In this document: positions 15,567 through 29,605 of the stretch, piece after piece
Layout of the letters: each line of letters opens with the position of its first letter
Numbering within the stretch: the first letter of the stretch is position 1
Source: Podospora pseudoanserina
Lineage: Eukaryota; Ascomycota; Sordariomycetes; Sordariales; Podosporaceae
Assembly: GCF_035222485.1 (NCBI RefSeq)
Contig: NW_026946672.1
Span: 1,364,001 to 1,428,000, forward strand
Reading direction: 5' to 3'
DNA: 64,000 bases
Translations under genes and position numbers: made by a program
Notes under the pieces: generated by a model
Seen by the model: the letters and a program-made list of their open reading frames with translations, nothing else
Told to the model about the DNA's origin: nothing
The model's database searches: none

Positions 15567-17154
15567 AAACCGAGGGAAAGAAAACAGTTGAAAGGGGCCG
15601 GAGAATTGGTTTGTCGGGTGGTGGTTGTGGTGGATGGTGAAATGCGTTCCTCGGAATAGCTGGAGAACCTTGATGGGTGGTTGTCGGTTGCGGTGAGTTT
15701 CTGTATCCTTTGATAAAAACGAATGTAATGGTTGAATGTTGATTGTAAGAGTCGAGAAAAGACTTTGTTGGACTGCAAAAGTAAGAAGTGTAAAAGTCGA
15801 GACGAGAAGATGGGGTGGTTCAAGCCCGGTGCCAAACCCAAGACAAGGCTGAGAAATGTTGTTTGGGGGAAAGAACAAGGCTGATTGATGGCTGAATTGG
15901 CACAACGATGATGGGAACTTCAGAGAGCTTCCTGCCGCACGTGAGGCTGGTCCGCGATTTGCCCCACCATACCACCCCTAACCCTTACTCCGTACCACTT
16001 ACAACCACTTACAGACTCGGTGTGGCATACCCAGAAACCATCACTTCCATCAACGTAAAACATTATACACATTCACCAACTCAAAATCTTGTACATAACG
16101 TCCATCAAATGACAGACTTTCGTGTTATTCCCTCTTCATATCTCAGAAGAATCTCATTCTACACACATCTCAACTCACAATGATGGTATCAAGCCCCTTT
16201 TTCCTTTCCTTTAGGCCTCTCTCCCTTCCCTCACCAGCGCAAGGCAACAAAAACCCCCATTAACGTTGCCTCTTGCGTCCTACACATCAAAAGCATACAG
16301 ACATCCCAAAAACAAAAAACAAAAAAATGAAACTTACGCTCAAACAACACGACCAAAACGCCAAAACTCATAAGCCCCAACATCCCCATAAAACTCCTTT
16401 CGCCTTTACGCCCGTCAGTGATGTCCTGCAAACAGACGACCCCTTAGACCCCCCCAATCTACCAGACACATCATGAGGGAAAAGAAGGTAGTAAACACTC
16501 GTTTGTTGGCTTTGCGCTAAAACAGGCTCTCATTCATTTTCTCTACAACCCCCTCTCCCCCTCCTCACCCCATCCACCCTCCCACCGCCTTGATCAAAAG
16601 TCAAAGCACGCACACAACGCCGCCCATATGCTGGGGATATCATTTCGTGGTTTCAAAGAAAAAGGAGAAGAAGCATAAAAAACCGAGAAAAAACAAGGCT
16701 AGAGGAGATTCATCTGACGTCTCAGAAAAACATGCGCAGCGCAAACCCCCAAAAACAGAGAAATAAAAGGAAAAAACAAAAAGTATACAAACAGAAGAGG
16801 AATGTTGAGATGTAGGACTATTAAAAAGCTCGCTTCGCTGCGCTGTGCTGTGCTATACTGTGATCGCTGACAGTCGTGCGTGTCGTGATATTCGTTACAG
16901 TAGGGTATACCGCCGGCTTGTCGACAGTTCGCCGTGTTGTTGGACGGTGAAATCATCAACCCCGGCTCGGTAGTTGAAGGCGTCCAGGATTCTTGATTAG
17001 TTGATTAGGGAGGTGATCAATGTCGCCTCATTAAAGTTATTGGCTGTGCTCCGCATGTGTTGAGCGCTCTATCGGATTCAAAAAGGGTAAAAACGCAAAA
17101 ATGCCAAAATGTGGTGGTGACAAATCTGACAGTAGGGGATCGAGTGCTTGGAAA
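15504..17154. other. Intergenic, no gene recognised
   Basis: It contains the promoter of the acidic-tail gene (right of 15503) and the 3' region of the ABC transporter (left of 17155). A-rich runs occur at 16310-16330 and 16660-16790. No open frame resembles a known protein. Confidence 0.6.
15537..15568. repeat. (TAAAAA)n-like microsatellite
   Basis: About five ATAAAA/AAATA units lie just upstream of the minus-strand start at 15503, probably within its 5' leader or promoter. Confidence 0.8.
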
Positions 17155-20100
17155 TCAAACACGGTCCGGGGCATCCGTCGAGCGGCCAGCGGTGGTGCCC
17201 GAGGGGAACGAGTACAGAAGCGGCCTACGCTCCTCGTCTTGCTTCACCCCGTTGGGCTGCAACTTTTCCGGCTGCTCATCGTCCTCCTCTTGAAGCGTGC
17301 CATCAGAGCCACTGCCAGAATGATGGCTATCATTCGAGCTGATGGAGCGGCTGTCGTCATGCTTCGGTGCGAGCGTAGGGCTGTTCATGGCCGTAGGCAG
17401 GATGGCGGATGACAACATGCTATCGTAGCCATTCGCACCGCTGGGCCTAGAAATGTTTGCATAGCCCATGAGCTTCTTGGCTTTCCGTGTTGCGTCACGA
17501 GCATGTTCGGCCGCACGTTCGGCGCGGCAGTGCTTTTCCCACATAGCGGCGTAGCGACCGTTGAGGGCCAGAAGCTCCTCGTGAGTGCCCTTCTCCACCA
17601 TGGTGCCGGCATGGAGAACAATGATCTGGTCTGCGTGAGTGATGGTCGACAGTCGGTGACTGTGCAATGCAACTCGGTTAGCTAACACAATCTCCACCCG
17701 CTCCGATTTCCCCGAGTAAAACTTACGCAATAATCAACAAGGTGCGGCCTTGTCCGAACTTGCCACTAATCAGCTTCGACTGGATCTTTTGCTCTGTTTC
17801 TCCATCAAGTGCCGACGTCGCCTCATCCAGCATGATGATCTTGGGGTTCTTGAGAATTGTTCGCGCAATCGCCACGCGTTGCTTCTCGCCACCGCTGAGC
17901 CGGAGGCCTCGCTCTCCCACCTTAGTGTTGTAGCCATCAGGGAAGCTCATGATGCGGTCGTGAATGGCAGCAGCCCGGCACGCCTCATAGATCTCTTCGT
18001 CGGATGCGCTGGGGTTGGCATAGCGGAGGTTGTACATGAGCGTCTCGTTGAAGAGGATCGTGTCCTGAGGAACAACACCAATGGCGCGGCGCACCGAGTC
18101 AATGGTGAGGTCTTGAACATCCTGGCCTTCGATCAAAAGTCTTCCGGCTTTGGGGTTGTAATACCGGAACATGAGCCGGAAGACAGTCGACTTGCCTCCG
18201 CCAGACTCTCCCACAAAAGCGGTGGTCGTGCCGGGCTTGCACTCAAATGACAGATCGTGAAGGGCGGTTCTGCGGTTGTCGTATGAAAAGCCAACGTTCT
18301 CCCACTTGATATGGCCGGTGCTCTCCTGCAGGGGGACTGCCCCGGGGCCGTCAACCACAGTAGGCTGGATCTTGAACAATTCAAGCAGTCTCTCACCCGA
18401 GATCATGGCCTGCTGAATCGTACGGTAGAACGAGCCAAAGAAGTTGAGCGGGCCTTGCAGCTGGGCGAGATACGTGACCAAGGACGTGAATTCACCGACA
18501 GTGCGTGTCCCCTGAGATACTTCATAGCCACAGGTTAAGAGGACAACCAGCAAACCGCACATGAACACAATCGACTGGCACATGTTCATATGATTGATGC
18601 CCCATGTAACCTTGGCCTCTGCCGTCTGGAAATTGACAATGGCATTGCGATACCGCGCAAATTCGTGCTGCTCGGCGTTGAAGTATTTGACCGTCTCGTA
18701 TGATGTGATCGAGTCGTTTTTGACAGCCTCTTCCTCGCGGTCGGCATTGACCATGTCGCGTCGTTGATCAGATCTAGTGGCAGCCATGCGAATGGTCAAG
18801 TAGAGATAGTAAAACGTGATGATGGACACAAAAAGTGCATACATCGCTCCGTACCGGAAGTAAAACCAGCCGATGGCGAGCAAAAGATCGACCAACATTG
18901 GCACAACCTGGAAGGTGACCTGTTCCAAGAACTGGTTGATCGAGGCACCCTTGTTAAGAGCAGAGAGCACTTCACCAGTGCGCTTTCCCAAGTGGAAATC
19001 CAGAGACAGGGAGTGAACATGTTCGAAAGCTGCTGTCGTGAGGGCGCGGTAGGTGTGCTGAGATACGGGAATCCAAAGAATGGAGCGGGCTGATCCCAGC
19101 AATCCGGATGGGCCTTGGAGAAGCTTGAGCGCAATGAAGAGCCCAAGATCAAACCACGGAGCCCCAGTATTGCCAGGGTTTTCACCGTTATCTTCGCCGC
19201 CAGAGAAGCTGAAGATTCCCGTCAAGCCAGCGGCAATTTTGGCACCTGTTCCGGTGTTGGGGTGGTCGAAATTCTTGGCAAGGGTATCTGTCACAGTCTT
19301 GATCTGTTCGGGGACCATGATATTGACGACACGCTGCGAGACCTCCAGCAGAAAACACAACAAGACGATGAGCTTGAGCTTGGTCGAATTGCTGGGCCAG
19401 AGATAGGGGAAGAAGATCGAGTATCCACGGCAATATTCGAACCAGGTTTTATGCGGCAGTTTGTCGGGTCGGTAAAAGGCAGCATTGTCCTCGCATTGCT
19501 GGTAACCGCCTTCAGGATCGTTGTTGGCATTTTTGTTGACATTGCGGGTGCCTCCATAATCCGAGTTTTGTCTTGATCGTCCACGGTTGTAAGGTGTTGC
19601 GGTTCCGCTGTGCGAAAGAAGCGGGCTCGTTTCATCCGAGTCCGACCGGTTCGCCTCTTCGTCCAAAAGCCGCCGTTCTTCCAGGCGTCTTTTTGATGCG
19701 ACGAGGGCGTACATGCTGACCAAAAACACAACAATGAGCAGCCGGACACCTCCAATGCCCAGATCTGTCAAGTCCCAGAAACCCAGTGGGTTTTCTCGGA
19801 GAGCCCCCATCTCCTCGCCGTCCAAGACATATTTCCCAGTGGCGAGGGTGCAGACAAACGATAAAAGGATAATGGCTTCCCCAAAAAGACCAAGCACCCA
19901 TATTATCGAATGCACTGGCGTCGGGCTGTCATCCCAGTCAAAGAGGGTGATTAAAACGTAAATGTATAAAAACGCCGCGCCCACGACGTAGACCTGGGTA
20001 GTGGTGTCAGCTTTGTTTTGTTGCCGGTGCGCAAATCCGACTTGGTTCTTGGCTCGACTTACAACTCTCTCCTCCCCACACCACCACAGCTCTCCTCCAA

Positions 20101-20488
20101 CCTTGCTGGATTGCCAGACATGCAGGGCAGTTGCAGCCGCATTGGCAGCAAACGACAAAATCAAGGCGCCCACCAAACACCGAAAAACCTGGATTGAGAT
20201 GCCTCCGTTGCAGCCGTCGGTGGAATATAACGATTGCTGATCTCGGTGCTCCCGTTTTCGCTTCGTAATGGGCAGCGGCTTGCCGCCTGGACCTGTGGCT
20301 GTCGGAATCAGGAGTTCTTCCTCAGTCCTCGATTTGGCGATGCTATGGATGCCGGCCGAGATAATAAAGGCGAGAAGCAGCACGACCGGATAGCATTTCT
20401 GAGTCGTTTCGTATGTCACCTGGGCAAAGGCTTTGACATATTGTTGGCCATCATGCTCCGGACCGCTGGTTTGGAGCAGCGCGTCCAT
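17155..20488 (-). CDS. hmt1: HMT1-type vacuolar ABC half-transporter (ABCB6/ATM family)
   Basis: Probably a vacuolar/endosomal half-size exporter of the heavy-metal-tolerance type that moves thiol or metal conjugates. Three exons, complement(17155..17659, 17727..19993, 20063..20488), give 1065 residues. The order is an extra N-terminal membrane domain (about five segments), a six-helix ABC membrane domain (about 370-660), then one nucleotide-binding domain. That domain has Walker A GESGGGKST near 737, Q-loop VVPQDTILF, signature LSGGEKQR, Walker B IIMLDEATSALD and H-loop HRLST, whose His lies immediately after intron 2. Coupling motif YFNAEQHE is typical of HMT1/ATM. The C-terminal tail of about 130 residues is Ser/Asp-rich and poorly conserved. 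Intron 1 (69 nt) is in frame without stops. An ATM1 mitochondrial exporter is less likely because of the extra N-terminal domain. Confidence 0.92.
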
Positions 20489-22017
20489 GCTGGGCCTGTT
20501 TTCGCAAAAAGAAGCGGTGTGTTAGAAGACAAGAAAAGAAATCAAAAGAGACGAAGGACTAGAGAAGAGAACTAGAGAAGGAAAAAACGAGAGTGCGGAG
20601 GGAGGACGAGAGTCGTTGCGGTCCAGGACCCTGCATGACATGCTGTTGCCGGCCCCGTCAAGACAATGTTGGGATATGCGAGATGCACGACTGGCTGGCT
20701 GGCTCAGTAGCGGGATTGGCAGTGGCAGTGGAAGGCGACAGTCTGACTCTTTTTCGATTGCGTGGTAACAGGTGTGGATTAGGTAGATAGATGATATGAT
20801 TTTCAACATACAGAACGAGATTAGGACGACGAGTAGAAAGCAGCACGAGGCCGATGGCTCACGGCCTTGCTGTGGCGGCAGTATGAGGTTGGCCTTGGTG
20901 CATCAAGTTAACTGTTAGCATCTCGAACATATGCCAATGAGCTGTTGTAACTGGCTGGAAGCCTCCAAAGCTGCCCGACAGCCGAGAATGGCTTTCGGTT
21001 GACAGCGCGCGTGTGTGGTGGGGCAGCAAAGGCAGCTGACGGGGTTGGCTGTGGCTTTTGCCACTGCGGCGGGTCGGAGTCAAAGATCACGGACAACACA
21101 AGTGCGACGGGACTTGAACGACACTGGACCACCACCAGGACACCACCACCCCAACATTCATGAGTGGACGGCCTCCTGTTGTGCTGTTGATGGGGAGGGA
21201 GACCAAAGGAGAGAACTGACCTCTTTCTTTCCGTTGAGCCTTCTCGTAGAGAAGAATCCCTCTCCGAATCGCTCCCCGGGTGACGGGAATCCTGAGATAT
21301 TGTTGTAGGTGCCCTGGAACGTACTTGTTGCTTCCCAGAACGGTTGCAGCTTCCTCAGGTGGCCTTGCGATGGCTGCTGCCGGCGATGGGCGGATGGATG
21401 GAATGCGGGGCCGATCTCAGCCGAACCAGTCCACGGGACTATGGTGGGAAGGTCGGGAGGAGGAGGGCAGGGTTGGAGGGGGGAGGAGAGAGGAATTGGG
21501 ACGAAGAAAAGACAAACGAGCGTGGTACGTCAGACGAGCTGTGGTGTCTCTCCGATGTGTCTGTTGATTGTTGTTGTTTTTTCTTTGGAAAAAGAGAGTC
21601 GAGCTCTGGAACAGAGAACCGGCGGAGGGGCTCTGACCACTATTAGTTCGAATTGATCGAGGGTGCCAAAAGAGACTACTTGGTGGTACTTGCCTACCTT
21701 CCAGATCCCAGGGGGGTCTGGATATCAACACCCTGTACTACATCACGTACTGTACCTGTTGCACTCCAGTAGGTACGTACGGTACGGGGGTGGAGAGGAG
21801 GTGGGGTGCTACGGTGCAGTCCAGACCAGACCCGCAAGGACGTTGCACAAGCCTGTCAACCAACCATGTGCATTTTCTGGAATGCCTCATCAGAGACAGG
21901 TTTCGACCCTCACTTCTATCCATACCAAACTGTACATAGTGTCTCTCTCTACCCTCTTTAGAATGCGAATGTGAGCTCACTGCCCAATTCAGCATTTCTA
22001 CCAGACACCAACCTACC

Positions 22018-22020
<3 letters not shown>

Positions 22021-22048
<28 letters not shown>
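22021..22048. repeat. (CA)14 dinucleotide microsatellite
   Basis: Uninterrupted CA repeat directly visible in intergenic DNA, followed by AAACACACATCC. Confidence 0.98.
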
Positions 22049-22051
<3 letters not shown>

Positions 22052-25000
22052 CACACATCCCACCACTAATCACCCGTACCCTGCATTGCTTCCGTCCCGT
22101 GCTGTCTGGGACCGACGTGCAGAGATTCCCACACCAAGGCGCAAAAAAAAGGACACCAGAAACGAGGAGCATCATGGGAGGCCCTGGCAAGCGCTGGGAC
22201 CGCTAGGACGCGGGGTTCCTTCTTCTACCGGCACCTGGGACCACCACGGCCTGATGTGCTCCCGGGTTTCTGCCTGAGAGACGGACGGCACTTGCGGGAG
22301 AGCGTCAATCGTGAGACGTGCGTTGACGGGGGCCCATGGGGGTGTCGACTGCCGTCTTGTCCTGATCATGAGACCACCGAAGCAATGTCGGTCAGTGGCA
22401 CCTATTGCCGTCAACGGCATGCCGACGAGATGCAGCAACACAGCGAGCGGCGGCCACAAACCGGGCAGCTGGACTCGGGATGCCCTCGATGGAAGATCAT
22501 CGTGTATGGTGTGGGGGGGAAGAGAAGCAGACCGACAGTCTGGATGGAAGCAAGCATACGGCTCCGCTCCCCGATAGGTCCGGGTGTCTCGATCCCATGG
22601 GAATTATCAGCCACCAAGGTTGTGCATGTCCCTCACCGCTTTGTTGATGGAGAGAGAGACAAGACGGACAGAGAGAGAAAAGGTGACGGCAGACAGGCTG
22701 CATGCAGCAGTCCCCATCTCCACGAGAAAAGCATCGAGACGGAGACGCGGGGCAAGCTGTCGCGCTAAAGCAGCTTGCAAGTGGTGGCACGAAGCAGGAC
22801 AGCCACTGATTGCGATTTCTGGCTGCTGCTTAGTGCTAGTCTTGCATGCGACCTTGGGATTTGAGCTGCACCGCCTATTCTGCGACAACCTGATACCTGA
22901 TACTCGGTATTATACATGGTGCTAAACCCAAGTAGCGCCGCGCTTGACGGTTCTACTCGAGTTTTTCGCTTTGGGGGTGTGAATATGACCAAAGATATCT
23001 GCCAGGTTTTGGTCTTGTAGAAGGAGGCCCCGGAAGCTCTCCGGCTTGCTGCCACCGACTGGCCCTGCTCCCTGTGTGATATTGTGGGCATAGGAGCGAA
23101 GGGGGGTGAGATGTGACATTTCATATTTCGAGACAAGACTCGAGCTAGTCAATATCTATCATCAACTTCCCCATTCATCACTCAAGAGAGAGAAAAGAAA
23201 AAAAAAGAGAGAGTGTTGACCTTTTCTCCCGGTGGAACGGTGGTAAGGTGAGCCGACGGGACAAGGCTGCCAGGCGAGCACTTGGCGACGTTCGCCAGTA
23301 GCAACGGCTTCACCTCGGATAGCTTGGACTGCAGCAATATGCAGCAGAACTCTTCTGCTGTCTGCCTTCTTCGTTGCTTGGGTGCTTGTTGACAGCGGTC
23401 CTGAGCAATTTAATAATCCCGTGACCGGAGCTACACCGCGGCCCCAGCCCATGGTCGCATCTACCCATCATCCCAAACCGTTTGGACCGCAGAGGCTTGT
23501 TCCCGGCTCGGGGGTACGGGCCCTTTTCCTGCGGCAGCATATCGTCATTCCTAGTTTCCGCTTCATTTGGCAGGTTGTATGGGACACCTTCTTCCGGACC
23601 TTTTCATCCTTTCCAATCTCTCTTCTATTTTTCTCCTTCACACATCCGGGCCGGTCCCGACATATTCTTCCACTTACAAACTGAAGAGGTAGCCGAGAAA
23701 GAAGAGCCCCACCCTGACAGCAACACAAGAAACACCCGAACAACAGTTCATCATCATCAACAAACAACAGCTCAGCAAAAACCAAAAAATTTGCCAACCC
23801 AAGCACTTTCTGATACCTAGTCCAGCTGGGCTTCTCTGCCCCCCATCCGGGATGGACGCCTAATGATGGAGTACCCCCATTTAATGTCGCGTCATCGAAA
23901 GAAAAACCCACCACCCACCATCACCATCTGTACAGTACCTAAACTAAACCACCCCCTGTTGGCATTTAGCCCAGCCAGTCCTCTTGGAAAAGAAGCTTTC
24001 CAAAGAAGCAACGAATTCCTACTCGCCAGCTCCCAGCCCAGTCAGCCCCAGATATGGAAGTAATGCTGCCCTGCGATGCCACGACACAACAATCTCTCGC
24101 GACCAAATTTTTTCCCCCTCTGAGGCTTCACCGACTTCCTTACCCAGACATGAATGGTAATGCATGATAATGCAGGAGGCTAACACAGTCGGTCAAGATG
24201 TGGAGTAATCCACACTTCCTACCTGGTCGGTTTAGTTTTTTCTCCTTCTTTTTTCCTTTGGTGACTAGCATGGAAGCTTCACTTTCTTCCACCTCGCCGA
24301 TCATTCATTCGGGCAATGCTCCCGGCTGTTGGAAAGACTGAAAAAGAAAAAAAAAAAGCTGAAGCACGCGATATCCGAGGACGGGCATGGGTGCACTAGG
24401 GGAGGGTAGGACAGGGGAAGGGGGTGTAAGGGGGTATCGGTAAGGGTAGGGTAATGTAATAAAGAGGACGAAGAGGACAAGGCGGCGATACCCTTCATTG
24501 TGTCATGCCATGATCCGTCATCTCATCCTTTCGATCGAATTTTCGGCACCTCTCTCTTTGGACCGTGATGACTGATGATGGGGCTGTTGGTCTCTGGGCT
24601 GGTCGGGTCGATGCGTTGTTACGTGCATATAATCCCAACCGATAATCCATACAGCAAATAAAAGGAAGGATAAAAACGTGTCATACCTACATATAAATAA
24701 CACAGTATGGGGTTAGTTGGTACATACGCCATCCAGCACAGCAGCAACCAGGGCTGGCTATATTCCGAGTATTGCCTGTCCTCGTGGCTGGACGGCCTCA
24801 TGGGAATTTTTTCATGGATTCGTTGGTTGATTCCTGTTGTTACTGTTGTTGTTGATGACATGGGTGACCTGTGAACTGTGTGCTTCCGCAATACACAGCG
24901 CAGTGCCCCCACTCACCACGAGGAAATTGACACACATGGCTTGTTGCTCCTGTTGCTACCACTATGTGTACCCGGCCCTGTGGTGCGGTTTTCCGCCTTT

Positions 25001-26006
25001 ACCCGAAAAGAATACAAGCCAGCATGCTTTCTTTTTTCAGCCCAAGAGAAACGGCTCCATATCTTTGATGTTGTACCTCACAAGTCGATCTTTCTGAGAT
25101 AATGCAAATGGTAAGGTAGGGCTCGAGATCGTCCACCCGAGTTGTTTCGGGGGCCATCTTTTCTCGGGCCTTGCCGCGCTTCCCTTTTGGCTTCCAGCTT
25201 ATTCCCTTGTTCCCTTGCCTCCACCTCCGCTTTTTTTTGTATCAGATGCAGTTGGCTGTATGGCATGTATGTCGGGGAGTTGGGTAGAGATACAGCACCC
25301 TTGTTTCTTCTCGGTCTGGGCTGGTATGGTTGTGTGTGTGCCTATGTAAGTTCGGCTGGCTTTGACCGGTTCGCTTGAAGGTAAGGTGTGCCGCACCCGA
25401 ATACTCCGTTGAATGTATACACATAGCCCCCCGCTCTTGACCTTGTGTTACCCTCGGCATATGGCATACCCAACCCGCGAGCGACAAAGCTTGGCGGTTG
25501 TTGTTAATTAGTTAGTATCACTGCGTCGAGATATGCGGATTATCATGCAGACTGCCCGGCCGTCAGCGGGATGCGTCCTGCAGCTAGGAGCAAGAGACCC
25601 TTGCTCGTGAAAAGACTGTCTGACCTCCTTCGCTTTGAGAGCTCGGGTTGAGGTAATTGAGACGCGATCACGACGAGTGGGTGGATGGGTGAAATCGAGG
25701 AAAGATTGGGGCGGTTATGTCCGATGAGCGGCAATGTGAGAGGAAGAAGGGGGCGGACGATGGTCCGTGGTTGGTGGCGTAAATGTAATTGTATGTGCAG
25801 ATGCCGGTGGATGGTTAACTTGGGGCGGTGTGGCTCGATGAGACCTGATGGGATGGACACAAACTGCTGTGTAAGTATGTTGTCCAATGCTGAATTGTAG
25901 ATCTGGGGTAACAGGGCTGCTATGCTTCTGGAATCTGGGCAACTGGGAGAGATCCCCGCATCTTGGGGGTTGTTCCAGACCGGTGAAGCTCTGGGTGACA
26001 TTGGTC

Positions 26007-26061
26007 GCGGCTGGTGAATAATGTTTGTTGCGGCTGGTGAATAATGTTTGTTTCGGCTGGG
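26007..26061. repeat. 23-bp tandem duplication, about 2.4 copies
   Basis: The unit GCGGCTGGTGAATAATGTTT plus GTT occurs twice in perfect tandem (26007-26029 and 26030-26052), followed by a partial copy TCGGCTGGG. Because 23 is not a multiple of 3, it argues against the overlapping 172-codon minus-strand frame being coding. Confidence 0.9.
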
Positions 26062-27725
26062 CTTTGGGAAAAGGGTAGGATGTTGGACATTCTCTATCTG
26101 GAGGAATTGTCAGTGTTGGGATTGGGTTCAGTAATTCGTCTGTAGTGGCTGACAAGTTCAGGTCCAATGTGCCAAGATTGCGAGAGCATGAGGTGAGGTA
26201 TTTCTCATGTGGTACAAGAATGTAGCCATCCATGCCTTGTTACAACGGACGAGGGGTTCGGGGTGAGCAGTCTGATATAATGCCAGTATACACTTGTGTA
26301 CGCTCTGCCTCGGGTGTATCAAGTGGTTGCACGGCTGGTGTCGGTACTAAGTTGATCTTATGTGGTAAAACTGCAAAGGAGGATATGGGAGTTCCGCAGC
26401 TGGCTGTAAGAGTAGTCAGCATTTGACAGCCGAGTGGTAACGGTCACACTCCAAACAGAAATGAGAAGAAAGGGCTGCAGCTAGACTTTGGGCAAGAAAA
26501 TAGACCTAAGCATTGCTTCCTCGAGACCACACTGTCAGATCAAGTCGAATTCTTGTTGTCCAGATCAACCCCAGCGCCTCGGTGTAGCTGATAGTTTTTG
26601 GGAAGTCTCGCTCTTCGCTGGGAGCTTTCTTCGGTCGGTATGCAGTTCGATGGCAATTCTGCGCCCGGGCGCGTGAATGTTGCGGCCGATGAGGTGGGTC
26701 CGGAAGAGGCTAACAGAGACCGGAGGCGGACCGGTGCACTGACCACCAATGCTGGCATAGTCAACTCATGACTTTGAGGTTGGCTCCCTGTACGGTTGAG
26801 TACATCTCGAAGGTCTGCTGGACGTGTTTGAGCTCGGTTGAGGGTCGATTGATGGTGTTTTCCGAGGTGTGTCGGTGTCTTCAACCTCGTACCTTCCATG
26901 GTCGTTAAACACTCAACTGACAATGACGCAAGATACCTGCTACATTGGCCATGAGGCAGGTGCGTTCCATTATGTGAAGAAGGAAGCATCGAGGATTGGG
27001 TAACCTGGCAAGAGCAATGTGGCATTTCAGGCCCGAGATTTCTAAGATGAAATCCTGTTTGGACATTCTCGAGTCACCAAACCTCCCAAACCTCTTATTC
27101 ACGAACAAAGCGCCGGGGACAGCCAACATTTAATACGCATCGTCTCATCCTTTCCCATTCCTTTCCAGCCAATAACCGACACAGAGGTGTACTTGGCGCC
27201 TATCACGCCGATCTACATGTCTTCTGTGGCTCAAGTACGTGTTCGTGCTAGTCACTTGGTTCTCAGCGATGCCAAACGAGTGGCATGAATGACACGGTGC
27301 GTGATGCAGCATAACCACCGTTGCCACCACCGCGCACGATATCCGGCCAACCGACGATGATGCCGACATCAGGAGGCCGAGGAAAGGAGCAAGACATTAA
27401 CGGGCATACACACCCTTCACCAACTCGCGGTGTTGATCCATGCCAGAGGTCAGCTAGCAGTGGCAATCTCTATGCACCCAACGTACAAAGTAGACTAGGC
27501 TGGCTTTCTTCTACCGTCATAAAATCAGCACTCTGTCTCGAACAGAGCCCCTCGAATAATGCCTGTGGCCCACGATCCATCGGAAGAGAAACCGTCAACC
27601 ACGATCGGAACCAGTATACAACACCAAGCCCCGGGGAGCATCACTTACCATTCCGAACAACTAATGACGACTTCAACGTCATTCATCTTTCCTGTCTGCT
27701 GCTTTCCACGTCCACACCTCCCAAC

Positions 27726-27875
27726 ATGAATTCCACCAATCTCTCGGTTGTTAACACCCTCAACTTCCAAATCGGGCCGCCCGCATACAACACTCTCATG
27801 CAGCCCAGGCTTCCCTCCCTCTCGACTCCTCGCCGTTCTATTCCCCTACTGGACGAAGAACCATTCGAGAATTAG
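27726..27875 (+). CDS. Doubtful small ORF, 49 codons
   Basis: ATG in a fair context (CCCAACATGAA) preceded by a pyrimidine-rich leader opens a 49-residue frame that starts MNSTNLSVVNTLNFQIG and ends DEEPFEN. It has no signal peptide, membrane segment or known domain. The composition is protein-like, but the only support is the open frame, so it may be chance. Confidence 0.15.
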   Translation: MNSTNLSVVNTLNFQIGPPAYNTLMQPRLPSLSTPRRSIPLLDEEPFEN

Positions 27876-29585
27876 ATTGCCGGCAGCAGCACACACTCAT
27901 ACTTCACCAAGACGGGCTGGCTGCCAGTGGATGGTCAGAGGTGCTTGCCTGCCCGCTGCCGCTAATAGGGTGTGGCATGCAGCACGCCAGTTCGCAGCAG
28001 CAGCGGCTACAACACATGTGCATATGATGCGTGGAGTCGAGGTGGTAGTGGTGGTTCGTATGAAAGGGTAGGTAGGTTTGCTCAGCCCAGGACTTGTCTT
28101 GGCTTGGGCTATACGATCGAGATGGTATAATCGAACCACCATCCAGTGCCGGCAGCCTGGTGGGTGGGTATATTGGCAGATTGATTGCGTGGGTGTGTCG
28201 GATGGATGGGATGGCAGGTGGGTACGCGTTGTGAAACCTATATTGCGTGGATGGCCGTTGATAGCTGCTGTTGCTAACCGACGGGGACGAGCCCAAAAGC
28301 TGGGGATGGATCGTTCTTCACCCACCTTCTAGGCCGTTCTCCCCATACTTGCTTCTCGGCCTCACTGGCCACACTCAACCACATCTACCACGCAGCCACC
28401 CTTTCTACAAGACTTGTATTGAACGCCACCAACTAGACAAGTTACGGGTACCAAGATACGGGTACAGGATGCGGGTAGCGTAGGGCCTTGCCCACGCACT
28501 TCCCACCTCTCTCAACCACACCTCCATCTTCCTCACACCACTGGGCTCACGCCCCCCTCCTCTTCTTCCACCCAAACCCCTCCCTTCTCCGCCGACACTG
28601 CAACTGCTCCCGTACCCGGGTCCCATCTCTCATCACATACCACCTCCAGGATCCGATCCGATTCAATACACCCTTTCTCGGCCTCCTCTCGCTCGGCCAG
28701 GGCTGGTTACCGACAGGTACACTAACCCCGACACGATAGATCTTGCATGCAAGTTTGCTGCAGGATGCGGGAGGAATTATGCAAAGTGGATTACACTACC
28801 ATTGGGGGGCCAGCTAGACAGTGTGTGAGATATGTGTGTGAGCTGACGTTCACGGTGACGTGCATGAGTTGGAACCCACTCATCCTGACGGACCTAGACC
28901 GAACTATATCAGGTTTTGATTGTAAGACAGTTCTCTGTGGGCGGGTACCATCGGACCGGGGATTTGAGATGGGGAGATCTAGATCTAGTGTAGATGATGT
29001 CTTACGAGTTTGATGATTGAGTTTTCTCGGCGATGAGGGGACGGGGGTTGACATGTGGAGAAAGGAACTACCGTATTCTGGGGGAGAGAGGGGGTTTGTG
29101 AGGTGAGGGGAAAGAAGGGGTAGGGGATTCTAGATTGGTGGAGGAGTGGATACCAACAGTTCGATCATCCGCAGGTGAGTGTATGTATGTTGTCTCTAAA
29201 CTGAGTAGTATTGCGCGGTTAGAGGTGGGGGGTTGGGGTGGGTGGTTGGTTGTTGGCTTTCTACTATTGTATGTATGGATTCGATCCATCCACTGTGTGG
29301 AGTTCATATGTCTGTGATAGAGTGTTGTTTTTCGCTTCAGTTCATCGCTTATTACTGGCACTTGCGAGGTTTTTTTGTGGTGGACTGATTAGTCGGGAGC
29401 GAGAAGGGGGGGGATGGCGGGGGAGGGAGTATACTGTCAGTCAGCACTTTAATCTGACTTGTCATTTGTGTCTTTTTCGTATTGTCCCCAGTGTTAACTA
29501 GTGATGGCGTACAGATATATAGAAAGAAACCCCCCCAAAAAAAAACCCCGGTGAGATTTTAGAGGGCGGTTGGCATCGGGAATGA

Positions 29586-29605
29586 GACAGACAGACAGAC
29601 AGACA
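29586..29605. repeat. (GACA)5 tetranucleotide repeat
   Basis: Five direct GACA units are visible in intergenic DNA about 200 bp from the 5S-like gene. Confidence 0.95.

Noticed and set aside
22256-22768. 170-codon plus-strand frame
   Set aside because: No domain, and overlapped by equally long frames on the other strand, so no evidence of coding.
25715-26233. 172-codon minus-strand frame
   Set aside because: It crosses a 23-bp tandem duplication that shifts frame between copies, and its composition is low-complexity His/Pro/Thr without homologous features.
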